Of a DNA stretch of 64,000 nt, positions 23,047-33,479 are shown in pieces; the first letter of the stretch is position 1, and each line of letters begins with the position of its first letter. A program made the position numbers and the translations under genes. Source of the DNA: Warburgia ugandensis (Eukaryota; Streptophyta; Magnoliopsida; Canellales; Canellaceae); NCBI GenBank assembly GCA_035236585.1, contig CP141132.1:26185445-26249444 (forward strand), in the 5' to 3' direction. Under the pieces are notes generated by a model. It was not told the origin of the DNA and ran no database searches. It was given only the letters and a program-made list of their open reading frames with translations.

Positions 23047-25512
23047 TCAAACAAGCACACCAGTTTATTAAAGTATAGATGTGCAAGTATAGGTCAATCC
23101 CACAAGGACTCATTTTGAAAATTAGAAATATTGATTGAAATATATCTTAAATTATCTCAACCTAACCAAACAAAGGAAAAGGCTTAAGAAGATTTAATTA
23201 ACTATTAATATTTCTAAAAGGATAAATTAACTAGATTATAAAAATCTAGGGTTCTGTAATCCACCATATTAATAATTAATCATCTATATATAAGAAACAT
23301 TAATTTAGTTCACACATGCTAATACAGCAACGATGAAATATCAACATGGAAGATGTGTTCATTAAAATCCAAATTTACGTATTTTCTCAATTTTAATGAT
23401 ATGCCTAGGTTAATAGTATGGATCCAAAGTATAGCTTGTATGTTTTATAATTATTAACTATCTTAGAATTATATTAATTATTATTTAATCATAGATTATT
23501 TTTGAAACCATAGAACATACATCATAATTTCCATGAAAAAGAGTACTAACTACGTGTCTCAAATTATATAGCATACTCTTGAAAATTGGGAATTAAAAGT
23601 CCAAGATCAATTAATCACTTATACACGAGTAAAATAATGGTTGATGCAATTTCATCCTAGCCCCAGATGAATGATCTAGCTACCCATACTAAACATACAA
23701 AAACACTTAAAAATTTGATCTGAAACTATCACTAAATAACAAGAAAACAAAAAGAAAGCATAAACTTTCTCGACTCAGATTGATTGCCTAGGATCTTGAT
23801 GTATCACTCATCAATACTTTGAGATTTTTTTGAAACCATGTATAGCATCCATGAAATATAAAAAAATGTCACAATACAATAGTGAAATAGAAATAGGCAA
23901 GTGATATTGATCTATTAAAAGAAATATTTTCAACCATAGAATTTAAAATAAAATAAAAACTAAAAATAAACATCAAAATTAAAATCAAGATTTTGAACGG
24001 CTTTACTGAAGACCTATAAATTAATTCAAGAAATACAAACTAACAGAGAAGTAAATTGAGTTTGTAAAATGGGAGTGATGTTGACAATTCAAAGTTTTAG
24101 GAAATTCATGTTCTACTACACTTCTTTGGTCAATGCTTTCGACCCCTATGTGATGAAATTTTGTAGTGAAAATTTGTGTATAACACAATTAGATAACTTT
24201 GAATCCAATGGAATCAATCAGATTCAAAGAAAACAAATGAAATTTGAGATATTTAATCACAAAATTACCCTATTACTGTAGATACATACAATCCATGTTA
24301 CTAATTTTCAATGAATTGACAATTATATTTTTTTTATTTCTCACTAGAAAATGATGCAAACTTACTCTTAAGGTATATGAGAATCTTAATGGAGCTTTGG
24401 ATCAAAGAAAAATGGAAGAAAGGATGGCAAAAAAAGAGAGAAAAATAGCTTGTGAGGGTCATCCTTCCTTGTTAATACATAAGGACTTCTCTGCTTATTA
24501 TGTTGATAGCTTTCTTGGCTTTAAAACCTCCATGAGGAAACTAACATTGAAAACTCAATTACACCTCCTTCTTCTTCCTTGAACAACTCTTGTATTTTAT
24601 GTCGAATAGCTCTTGAGAAATCCCCTTGAAGCAACCATCTTTTTATCTCTTTTTATCCTTTTTTCTACATTGCAGTCCCTCTTTCTTAAACTCTTCTATG
24701 TTTTTTTTCTTTTTGAAGTTCCTTTAGGATCCTTCTTATTGTATCAACTTGTTAACAACTATTTTAGGACACCAACCAAACAAGTCCCTCTCACCTTTTC
24801 ATTTCATTCAACTTCTAGCTCAATCTATGATGCCTCCTTGCTATATCCCCAGCTTTCTAATGTCGATTTACTTCCTTCTTAATGTTTTATTAGTTTCCCT
24901 TCTTAAGTTGGTTTCCTATTTAGGAAACCATTCCAACATTCAAACTTCAACATGTTTCCCAACATCAGCTCCCTTACAACCCACTTAATAACATGTCTCA
25001 CTCCAATTGGTTATAAGTAATGGGCCTTTTATGGATACAAGAATGAGAGATTGTTGGACCCATGTGCATAATTGTACAGGGTATAAAATGTGTGGATTTC
25101 TTTGTGGTGCACTTGGGTGTGATGAAAATAACACAGATACCCTCTGTATTTGGAAAATGCTAGAGTTTAAGCCTCTACTTCTGAATTTGATCTAGGTCAC
25201 CCAAATTTCATCCTGGATTGATTTGAGCCATCCATTTTAATCTAAGCTTGATTGTTGATTTGAATGTTGATGGGCTTGATCCAACCACTTATCTATGACA
25301 TCATTATGACTTTTAACATGTGGATCAAAAGAATTTGTTGGATGATAGACTAACTTCCTTTTAGGGATTCAATTGCAAAAAAAACAAACTTTTTTCAATT
25401 CTACTATAGCCTGCAAAATAGAAGATAAGCCCCAATTAATGATAAATCAAGTGATTCTGGGTTAAAATTATAATTTTTTTGGATATTAAATATAATAATT
25501 ATGTGTATATCA
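23047..25512 (-). mobile_element. 5' LTR of minus-strand Athila-like element
   Basis: On the minus strand it begins TGATATACACATAA at 25,512, abutting the resumed Tekay pol. It shares an early 'ATTTTGCAGG' block with the plus-strand 3' LTR that begins TGATATATA at 59,124 (blocks near 25,405 and 59,224). Its other end, near 23,105-23,047, carries 'GAGTCCTTGTGGGATTGACC' and then 'CTATACTT', the U5 terminal signature of Athila/Tat LTRs, also seen near 32,130 and 36,418. It is about 2.47 kb long, and its exact 3' terminus is uncertain. The short plus-strand open frames here (24,069-25,195) match nothing. Confidence 0.65.
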
Positions 25513-26110
25513 AGAGGAAGTTATAGGAATAGACAAGGGGTTTATCAGACCTATTAGTTCTCCTTCGAGAGCATCACTACTCTTCATTAAGAAGAAGGAT
25601 AGATCGATATGGTTACTCATTGACTACTTGGTGGATGTTAAATAGTGTCACAGGGAAGAAAAATATCTCCTACCCTAGATCGATGACCTCTTCAATCAAC
25701 TTCAATTAGCCAGGATCCTTTCAAAGATTGACTTGAGCTCAGGATATCACCACTCAGGATTGAGGAGGAAGATAGAGTTCAAGACTCGTTGTGATCACTA
25801 TGAGTTCTTGACGATGTCGTTTAGGTTGACGAATGTGCTAACAGTCTTCATGAATTTGTGGATGAGATCTTGGTTTATTCATCGAGCTAAAAGGAGCCTA
25901 AAGAGAACCTATGCATTGTGTTGAGCATAGTTCAAATTCATTGCTTGTTTGCAATGTTCAGCAAGTGAGAGTTCTAGTTGGAGCAAATTAACTTCTTAGA
26001 CCACACCATCTCTAAGAATAAAGTTGCAGTAGAGCAAGCGAAGGTGAAAGTAGTGATGGGTTGGAGAAGACCTTAGAGACAAAGGTTCATAGTTTTCATA
26101 GTCTCACAGG
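25513..26110 (+). pseudogene. pol: Tekay-like reverse transcriptase, plus strand
   Basis: Polymerase of the interrupted Tekay element, resuming at its conserved DKGFIRP motif ('IDKGFIRPISSPSRA', then 'LFIKKKDRS'). It continues with 'IDDLFNQLQLARILSKIDL', 'SGYHHSGLR' and 'HYEFLTMSFRLTN', matching the PRIDDLFDQLxGAxxFSKIDLRSGYHQxxxR and HYEFLVMPFGLTNAP motifs. Near 25,855 'VDEILVYSSS' stands for the catalytic YLDDILVYSKS: the second Asp has become Glu and about ten upstream residues are deleted. 'LEQINFLDHTISKNKVAVEQAKV' follows. Stops in several places show that it is inactive. Confidence 0.88.
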
Positions 26111-26650
26111 ATATTATCATTGATTCATCAAAGGGTATTCTCATATAGCCCTACCATTGATCATACTCACTAGTAAGGAGAAGAAGCTTTTTTGGAGTAA
26201 CTCATGTGAAGCAAGCTTCTAGAAGCTGGAAAGAAAATTCCCTTCTACATTGATTTTGACACTTCCTTCAAGCAATGGAGGAATACTTTGTGATATGTCA
26301 AGCAAGGGACTCGAATGTGTGTTGATGCAGCATGGAGGGTGATTGCCTAGCTTCTTAATAGTTGAAGATGCATGAGGCAAATCACCCCACACTTGGAACT
26401 TGCAATAGTTGCATTTGCCTTAAAGATTCCACAATACTACCTATATGGTGAGAAGTTTGAGTGTTTCATAAATCATAAGAGCCTCAAATACATTTTCTCA
26501 CAGAGCGACCTAAAAATGAGGCAATGAAGGTGGTTGGAGTACCTCAAGGACTATGACTGTCATCCATTACTACCCTTAGAAAGCCAATGTTGTGGTTGAA
26601 GCATTGAACAAGAAGTCAATGGCACTTATTGATAATGTGTAAATCAGGTC
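26110..26650 (+). pseudogene. pol: Tekay-like RNase H, plus strand
   Basis: Decayed RNase H following RT. 'HSLTGYYH' and 'FIKGYSHIALPL' (about 26,095-26,155) match the RSFLGLAGYYRRFIxGFSxIAxPLT connection. '[20 protein letters not shown]' and '[18 protein letters not shown]' are the AVVFALKxWRHYLYGxxxx and [18 protein letters not shown] motifs. 'RWLEYLKDYDC', then 'KANVVVEALNKK' near 26,600, close the domain (RWLExxKDYDCxIxYHPGKANVVADALSRK; the catalytic Asp of ADALSR is replaced by Glu). Confidence 0.85.
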
Positions 26651-27620
26651 AGTTTTTTATGGAACAAGTTCTATAGGCCCAATAATGATGCAAAAACATA
26701 GGATTTGTGTGAGAAGGCCAATTTGAGTAGAGGGGTAGAGGGAGGGTTCACCTTCAAGGGAGATTAGTTATTAAAACAATTGCAAAGTTGAGTCAAGAAC
26801 TACTATAGGAAGCACATCAGTCTCAGTACACCATTCATATGGGAGGTACGAAGATGTACTGTGCTTGAAGAGAAATTTCCAATGGAACACGATGTCTGGC
26901 CTGATAGTATGTGAAGGCTAAACATTAGAGCTAGTAGGGATGTTGTAGACACTTGAGCTTCTAGAGTGAAAGTGGCATCACTTTACGATGGACTTTGTCA
27001 CAAGACTACCAAGGACATAGATCAGTCATGACATGATTTGAGTAATTGCATGTAGATTGATGAAGTTAGATCATTTTTTTCCTATTAGTTAGGTGCAATC
27101 AATTGATAGCTTGGTTGAGTTGTATGTGAAGGTGATTATGAGTTTTCATAGAACACTAATGACTATCATCTCCAATAGGGATGACAAATTAATAGATGTT
27201 GGTAGAGTGTACTAAGGCTTTGAGTTTGTCTTGGAGATTCATCACGGTTTCCATCCATAGATGGACGGCTAGTCAAAGAGGACCATCTAGATCTTAGAGG
27301 ACATGTTGATGGCATGTGCAGTAGCTTGGAAAAGAATTTAGGATGATCACCTCCCACTTGTTCAGTTCATGTACAACCATAGGTTTCACGTGAGCATCGG
27401 CATGGCATTATACAAGGCATTCTATGCGCAATTGTGTCAATCACCAACCTATTGATGCAATGTATAAGAGAGGTGATTGTTGAGGTATGAGCTTATAAAG
27501 TAGTTAGTAGAGAAGGTCAGGCTCATTAGAAAATAGCTTTTAAGAGCTTGCAATCTCCAAAAGAGCTACAGCAACCAAAGGCACAGGGACTTGGTGTTTG
27601 TAGTCAATGATCACATCTTA
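26650..27620 (+). pseudogene. pol: Tekay-like integrase, plus strand
   Basis: The zinc-finger region near 26,815-26,850 reads 'QSQYTIHMGGTKMYC', matching the HxSxYxxHPGxxKMY motif. The core is more decayed but in order: a D-containing stretch near 26,990, then 'MDGQSKRTI' (about 27,260) and 'LEDMLMACAVAWKRI' across shifts. These match FHPQTDGQSERTIQxLEDMLRACxxDFxGxW. 'CSPPTY' near 27,450 matches the end of the GxSPFEALYGRxxRSP region. Numerous frameshifts and stops are present. Confidence 0.8.
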
Positions 27621-27639
27621 TTGAAGATCTTTCCCACTT

Positions 27640-28055
27640 AGGGAATAATGAAGTTTGGAATAAAGGAAAATTTGAGTCCCCAATTCATTAGTCCTTTCGA
27701 GATCTTAGAGAGGATCAGGTCAATGGCCTATAGGTTGGCATTATCACCACAACTTGTAGAAGTTCACAATATTTTTCATGTGTCAATGATGCAGAAGTAC
27801 ATGTCAAATCCTTCACATGTGGTTGGGAGAGTGCCATCTAAGATGAGGCTCGATTCGACCTTTAAGGAAAACCCTTTTTAGATTTTGGACTGAAAGGAAC
27901 AAAGGTTGAGAACGAAGACCATTTTGTTGTTTAAGGTCCTTTGGTAGTACCATTTATTTAAGGAGGCCCCCTAGGAGATCAAGGATGAGATCAGAAGGAC
28001 AGACCCAGAACTATTTCATGAGTGATGTGAGGAGAATTTCAAGGACAAATTTTCT
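27640..28055 (+). pseudogene. pol: Tekay-like integrase C-terminus / pol end
   Basis: A 77-codon open stretch (27,648-27,881) reads 'FGIKENLSPQFISPFEILER', 'AYRLALSPQL' and 'VHNIFHVSMMQKYM', a textbook match to the xKGKLSPRFIGPFEILERxGxVAYRLALPPxLxxVHNVFHVSMLRKYxPDPSHV tail of Tekay integrases. Further on are 'LRTKTILLFKVLWYHYL' and 'PELF' (KVLRxKxIPLVKVLWxxHxxEEATWExExxMxxxYPxLF), ending at 'FKDKFSLSG' (NFEDEILLRG) just before the PPT. I see no separate chromodomain. Confidence 0.88.
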
Positions 28056-28057
28056 CT

Positions 28058-28070
28058 AAGTGGGGAAGGA
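28058..28070 (+). promoter_or_regulatory. Polypurine tract of plus-strand Tekay element
   Basis: AAGTGGGGAAGGA immediately precedes the LTR start TGTTATAACC at 28,071 and overlaps the end of pol. This is the usual Tekay arrangement (compare 40,544-40,555). Confidence 0.75.
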
Positions 28071-28359
28071 TGTTATAACCATAATTTTTAAATTCCATTT
28101 CATGTAAATATTGACTATTTTTAAATTGAAAAGATATGTGAATTTGGAGCTATGCTCTTGAGTCTTGAGGAAATAAATTTTTGCAAAAACAAAAAATTGA
28201 CTATTGTAACAACAAAATATGGAACATGCTTGAAAAGATTTTTCAACTATAATATGACTGCAAAAATCGGAGTTTAGACAAGAAATTTTGAAAACCACAA
28301 GCAAGGGGGCTCAAAGTTGATAATGGCACCCCTCCTATTATTTTAATAGTTTAGGGAGT

Positions 28360-28366
28360 TATATAA
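28360..28366 (+). promoter_or_regulatory. TATA box of Tekay 3' LTR
   Basis: TATATAAG lies about 290 bp inside the LTR and about 40 bp upstream of the CT tract, in the expected promoter place. Confidence 0.6.
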
Positions 28367-28401
28367 GAGAACAAGAGAATCAACAATAGAAACCAGCCGG
28401 T

Positions 28402-28405
<4 letters not shown>

Positions 28406-28484
<79 letters not shown>
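28406..28484. repeat. (CT)n microsatellite in Tekay LTR
   Basis: A near-perfect CT run of about 39 units just after the TATA box, so it would fall at the transcript start. Confidence 0.97.
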
Positions 28485-28486
<2 letters not shown>

Positions 28487-29633
28487 CTTGTTGTTTTCTA
28501 TTCCAACATCAATTTTCCACCAATGATGGATACATTACACTCTCTCCCTCACACACGCACTATGACTACCATCCCATGACCCATTTTCTTCTCTAAAGAC
28601 CAAAGAGGAGCCAATAGGGTATTCTCATCAAGATTGAGCAGGAAAAGTTGTTAAATGGCATTCATGAGATAGAGTAGCAACAACCATCTACCTCCAATCC
28701 TCTTCTGAATGACAATTGGGTTGGGTTTCCATCAAGATTTGGATGAAAAAGACTGTAATGGTGACTTTAGGCTATTTTGACAACAAAACCTCATTCGACA
28801 ACTACTATTCTCTTCTCTAGAAATAGTGACCATAAAGCTCCTTTAACAACCATTGCAAACAAAGAATAGAAGTTGAATTTAGAGTTTTTAACTAATTTTT
28901 CCTTGAATCATTTACAATAAGGTAGATTTGGGTTTCCAACCATCTCTTGTTGTTTGACTCATAGATCCGGGATCAAAAACATGATAAATCCCATTTTTTC
29001 CTTTCTCCCTCACATGCATATTATTTACTCAAACTCCAAAACCCAACTCTTTTCTGGTCATGATAAACTATAGCTGAAGACCCTTTCTATGAAAAAGTTG
29101 CAATTCTGAGCTTCTCCCTTTCCAATCTATATACTAAAGTTAGAAAGAATTTGATCTTTCTTGGCAACTCTTCTCTTAAATTTCACTCATCAATTTTTGG
29201 TCAAAAAAGCATGTCCAAGCTATACACTCACTAATGAACAATTGGAAGTATACATTGGTAAGTGTGATCTATTGTTTGTTGATATATGATTAAAAGTATA
29301 GATCTGTGGTTCTCTCTCTTCTTTAGTTCATGCTAATCTATGCACCATCTCTTAGATCTATTATCAACCCATGATTAGAGTAGTAGATCAGCAAAAATTT
29401 TACATTTTCAATGGATTTGAAATAACCGTTATGATTGATTTTAGCTCGATTACATGGCTACAGCTATCAGTTTTTCTTTTCTTTTCTTTTTTTATTTCAT
29501 ACCTTGTGATGGCTAGTTTGAGCTTGATCATATGCCTTATGGTCATCAGTTTTAGCATGAATATATGCCCTCTCATGTTTAGTTGTAGCTTGATTGATAA
29601 GCCCTATTATATCTGATTTTAGCATGATATTAT

Positions 29634-31725
29634 TCCTTAAGAGCTAGCCTCTTTCTTAAGAGTTTCTAGCATGATATTAGCAATGAAGATCAAATTGGAA
29701 GTCTATTGGTGGAAGAGTTTTCATAGAGTTACCTACCTAAATTCAAGGAAAGGAGATAGGAGAAAGACATCCCACCTATGTGGAATACTATTGGCTAGAA
29801 GAAAAACATGAAAACCCTAGAGTGCATGAGATAGTATCTAAAGGATCTAGGCCATCCTCTCTAGGGTAGTCCAATCCAACGATGTAGATTAAAGAAGCAT
29901 TAAAAGAAGATCTATTTGGATAAGATTACTCCAACCAAATTTCAGTCATACAAGATAGGATGATAACGATGTAAAGGTGAAGAAAGAAATATTGGAAAGG
30001 TAAAAACCCTAGCAAGTTCGCCCTTATTGAAAAGTTAAATCAATGTCCTAAGATCTCCACCATTGATTAACATCCAATGGATCACATTCACTTCAAAAGT
30101 TAGAAACTCCAACACATCCCCATGGTCTCCATGACTCTCATCCTATTCAATCTCTAACCCTACCTAAATTCCAAGATTTCCTCCTAATCTTCCTCCATTT
30201 CTTCCCTCCTAAGCAAGCTAGTTTCCTATCTCATCAAAACTACCCTCCTAACCAACCTTATCCCTTTCCCTTCCCTACTTTCCTAGTCCACTTCACTCTA
30301 CACTTTGATTTCAAGTCAAATACCACCACCCACTTGATTTCCACATCTCCCACTCTCTCTTCCCCTCCTCCCCTCCTTATCATCCAAACCATCTCAACCT
30401 TCCATTCTTTCTTCTTTTGCATCCTAAGCTTCAATTCCTAGGTCTTCCTTCTCCTAAACCTCTATAAATAAGAGGTTAGGGAGAAGGGAAACCTATCCTT
30501 TACCTTTCCCTAGAATTTAAGATCCAAAACCAAGAGAAATAGTGGGATGAAGATCACTTTCACCCAAACTCCCTTCAAACATTAATGTCAAAACATTTGG
30601 AGCAAAGGTAAAGGTCCTCAACCCTAGCCAATTTCCCTTATGTTTTCTTCAATTATTGTTCTCTCTTCTCTCTCTTTTTTCTTTCTTTTTATTTATTCTA
30701 CCTACTTCCATTTCCATACCTGCACCTAATCTCTATGAATTACCCATGTAGTTTCCCCTGCATGTTTTTCATGCATCCTTCATCTTTATGTTGTATGTAG
30801 TTCTCTCTTATTTTCCTTTTATTTGTTTTAATTTTGTAATCATGAAGCATATGCATCAAAGGAAACAACTTAGTTCATGTAATTTTCATGCTTCCTAACC
30901 ATGCTTACATCTTGCATTCATTAGTTCATGTTTAAATTCCATGTACACTTCTTAACACCTTCATAGATTATACATATGATAATTCTAGAATTCACATGCT
31001 TAGTTCCTACTTTGTTACTTGCTTGCATCTTAGAGTATTCAATGTTGTAGTCCCTCTTAGAATTCCATCCTAGGACTCTCATCATAGTTGCACACATCAT
31101 GCTTTAGATTGTTTTCCATGCATCATAAAAGCATGCACACCCATTAGCATATTTAGGTTCCACATACTTTTCCATCTCTCATCTTCACTACCCTTTAGTT
31201 TCCACACATTTTTAACGTAACCCTTTCCATATACTCTCACCATCCTACCATCCCACTTCACTTTCACACACATAAAACATACTCTGATACACTCTTAGTC
31301 ACATGAATGCTTCCTCATCCATGATTCTCCTTAGTTTTTTTCTTTTCTTTTAGATTTTTTTATGGGATTTGGATTAAATAAAAAGGAAAGAGACCTTGTA
31401 CAATTATATGGTGACAAGGAGTCTTTTCCATTCTAGGGTAATGGTTGAGAGAAAAATCAAATCTTACCATATAACCACTCCAATTCCTAGCTAAGTACAT
31501 CATATTGAAGAGTAGGACCCCTTCCATGATAAAGGACTTATCTCCTTGATTCATCTCCTAAGGTTGGAATTTGGTGAGTCCTAAGCAAGGACCACTACCA
31601 CCATGATAGTTTTCTTTTATAGGAAGTCTCCTCTACAGCTGCCCCTAACTTAAGTATGAATGACCTCTAATCCCCTTATTGCCTCTCTCCTTAAGAGCTA
31701 GCCTCTTTCTTAAGAGTTTCTAGCA
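29634..31725. repeat. Identical 38-bp direct repeats flanking a 2.0-kb segment
   Basis: A 38-bp sequence starting TCCTTAAGAGCTAGCC and ending GTTTCTAGCA occurs identically at 29,634-29,671 and 31,688-31,725. It contains CTTAAGAG twice. Perfect identity contrasts with the heavy decay around it. It could be a long target duplication, a recombination product or a short-homology duplication. Confidence 0.85.
29672..31687 (+). mobile_element. 2.0-kb segment with LTR-like promoter, unclassified
   Basis: No coding match was found. It has a plant TATA box in good context (TCTATAAATAAGAGG, TATAAAT at 30,473-30,479), pyrimidine-rich tracts on both sides and 'AAACCCTAG' blocks. This looks like the U3-R part of an LTR read on the plus strand. 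Its start TGATATTAG resembles an Athila-type LTR start, but the rest does not align with the LTRs at 25.5 or 59.1 kb. The flanking 38-bp repeats suggest it moved or was duplicated as a unit. Confidence 0.4.
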
Positions 31726-32213
31726 AGAAGCTGTAACAACTTGTTTTGTACTCCCATTCCATATCTTCTCTATGCTTGTTTTACGAAGTAGTGATCTTTT
31801 AGGAAAGGTATTTGGCACCTCTTCTCTTGGCTACCCTAATACTTCATTCCTAAGAATCTTTGGATAAAATTTGACTTTTAAGTAATGGTGTGGTGGGTTA
31901 AGGAGATAAGAACATTTTGGTGGTAACTTTAGTGTATTATGGGTTGAAGAGAAGTGTACAAGCTCCTATTGAGTAACACAACATGTGGGCCCAATAGCAG
32001 AATTCAAGCTCAGGACAACTAAGTTTTACTTGCTTCCCTTTACTTTGCTTAAGCATCAAATTCCTGTAAATTTTCCACTAATAAAATGGTTCTCTTCTTT
32101 TCTTAGTTAATTTTTTTCCTTACTTTGATTCTAAGTCCTCGTTGGATTGACCAATATTTATTGATTCTATACTTCAATAAAGCCATGCACTTGTGTTAAT
32201 TATTAAGACACAT
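31726..32213 (+). mobile_element. 3' end of Athila-like 5' LTR, plus strand
   Basis: Near 32,130 it reads 'TAAGTCCTCGTTGGATTGACC', then 'CTATACTT' and 'GCACTTGTGTTAA', the U5 terminal signature of Athila/Tat LTRs. It is followed within a few bases by the primer site at 32,222. The 5' part of the LTR is not recognisable to the left, where the 29.7-31.7 kb segment sits. Confidence 0.7.
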
Positions 32214-32221
32214 GATGTTTT

Positions 32222-32239
32222 TGGTGCTATTGCAGGGGA
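32222..32239 (+). promoter_or_regulatory. Primer binding site, tRNA-Asp type, decayed
   Basis: TGGTGCTATTGCAGGGGA followed by CTTGG corresponds to TGGCGCCGTTGCCGGGGA, the tRNA-Asp-complementary primer site common in Athila/Tat elements. Three of the four changes are C-to-T or G-to-A, the kind expected from decay of methylated cytosines. Confidence 0.75.
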
Positions 32240-33400
32240 CTTGGAATAGAATTTGACTAAGATCTAAGTTATAATGCTTACCACTGTAGATTAGGTAGTT
32301 GAATACTTTCCTCATTCCTAAGAGCTTGATACTTTCTTATTCTAATTATGCAGTAATTTGGATGCGAATAAAGATTTGGAAGAAGACCTTAGGATAGTTT
32401 CCAATAAAATTCTTATTTGAGTGGAAATGAGGTTGAAAGCTTATTTTTTATATGTGATTCATTCAAAATTAAGGGTTGTATTAATAAAGGTCAAGAATGG
32501 GCCATCATAACCTGGAAGAGGAGGTGGCATGCACATGGACCCTCCCATGTACAAGATGACATATTCTAAGACCCCATTATGAGCTTTCCTAAACTTGCTT
32601 TCAATTCCTACTTAGGTTTTGCATAACACTTTAATTTATTGCATTATGAATGGTGGTTTAAAGCATATAAGCATTTCATGATTAATTGTTGCATATTTGT
32701 AACACCCTTGCATTAGAAAGAAGCTACTTAACAAGGATAGCCTATGCACGAGGCTATCAAGGTTATAATGCCCTATCTATTGAGGCCTTAAACCCTTTTT
32801 GGGTGGCATATAAGTAGTTGCATTAGATTTATAGCTTTCCTACATAATAGGACACATTTATTGCTTGAAGGTGCTTATATGTTGATTGAACTGCATGGAG
32901 GTGCCTTAATGAATTAGTAAGGGCACTCATCCCTACAAGATAAAGGATGGATTTCATCACCACACCTTGGACCACCTACAAGCTAATCATCACCTTAAAT
33001 GCAACCCTGGCCTTCTTTTTCAATTTAAAATCAATCTAAAAGAGACCTTAGCAACCCTTCGAGCTCATAGGACCCTCTTGGAAGGAGGCTACCTATTACC
33101 ACTCAAATCATCTATGGCTGACTGAGAAGGGTGTGAAATAGTTGCTTCAGATCAAGATCTAACTAGTAAGTAGTAGGAGAAATCTAAAAGAAAGGAGGAG
33201 CTACCTAGGATTAGCAATAACCTAAAAGCCTCCCCCTTATAGAAATTCAAGATAAGAAGCATTTCACCATTGTTTGCCTTAGGAAATAGAATATTTTGAT
33301 TCCTTGTTTTACATTTAGGTTGCATATTCTATTTTAGATTTCCCTTAGACCAAAGAAATAAAGCAAAAAATAAAATCTTTCATATTATACAATGACTTAG
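32240..33400 (+). other. Leader between primer site and gag, plus Athila
   Basis: AT-rich, with no recognisable domain. Its position and length fit the long untranslated leader of Athila/Tat elements. Confidence 0.5.
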
Positions 33401-33479
33401 CTTTGTTGTACATAAACAAAAGTTCTAATACTTTTAGATACAGAGATCAAATGATCTATGGGCCAAGGCCAAAGGACTC

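Larger units (their letters stand above)
12641..25512 (-). mobile_element. Athila-like retrotransposon, minus strand, inside plus Tekay
   Basis: It reads right to left: 5' LTR (25,512 to ~23,047), leader, gag (20,654-19,500), protease remnant, RT/RNase H, integrase, and a duplicated 3' noncoding unit. It breaks the Tekay reading between the PISKAPYRM motif (ends ~12,636) and the DKGFIRP motif (begins ~25,525), so it inserted into that element. The 3' LTR is missing: the element stops at about 12,641 inside the 'TTTTTGCTCTAGGAC' sequence that precedes the PPT. No target duplication can therefore be recovered. A CACTA-type element (20,658-22,627) interrupts it. Confidence 0.8.
28071..29640 (+). 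mobile_element. 3' LTR of plus-strand Tekay-like element (end unresolved)
   Basis: It starts TGTTATAACCATAATTTTT after the PPT. It carries the 'TTGATAATGGCACCCC' motif near 28,317 that also occurs in the LTR starting at 59,600. A TATA box is at 28,360-28,366, with a long CT run directly downstream and a splice-donor-like CATTGGTAAGTG near 29,256. 29,335-29,640 is the 33-bp-unit region shared with 2.07-2.56 kb. No clear CA terminus or target duplication was found; the right edge is set by the 38-bp repeat at 29,634. Confidence 0.65.

Noticed and set aside
24069-25195. Cluster of plus-strand frames of 60-90 codons
   Set aside because: They lie in the antisense strand of a minus-oriented LTR, have no family resemblance, and overlap each other in different frames.
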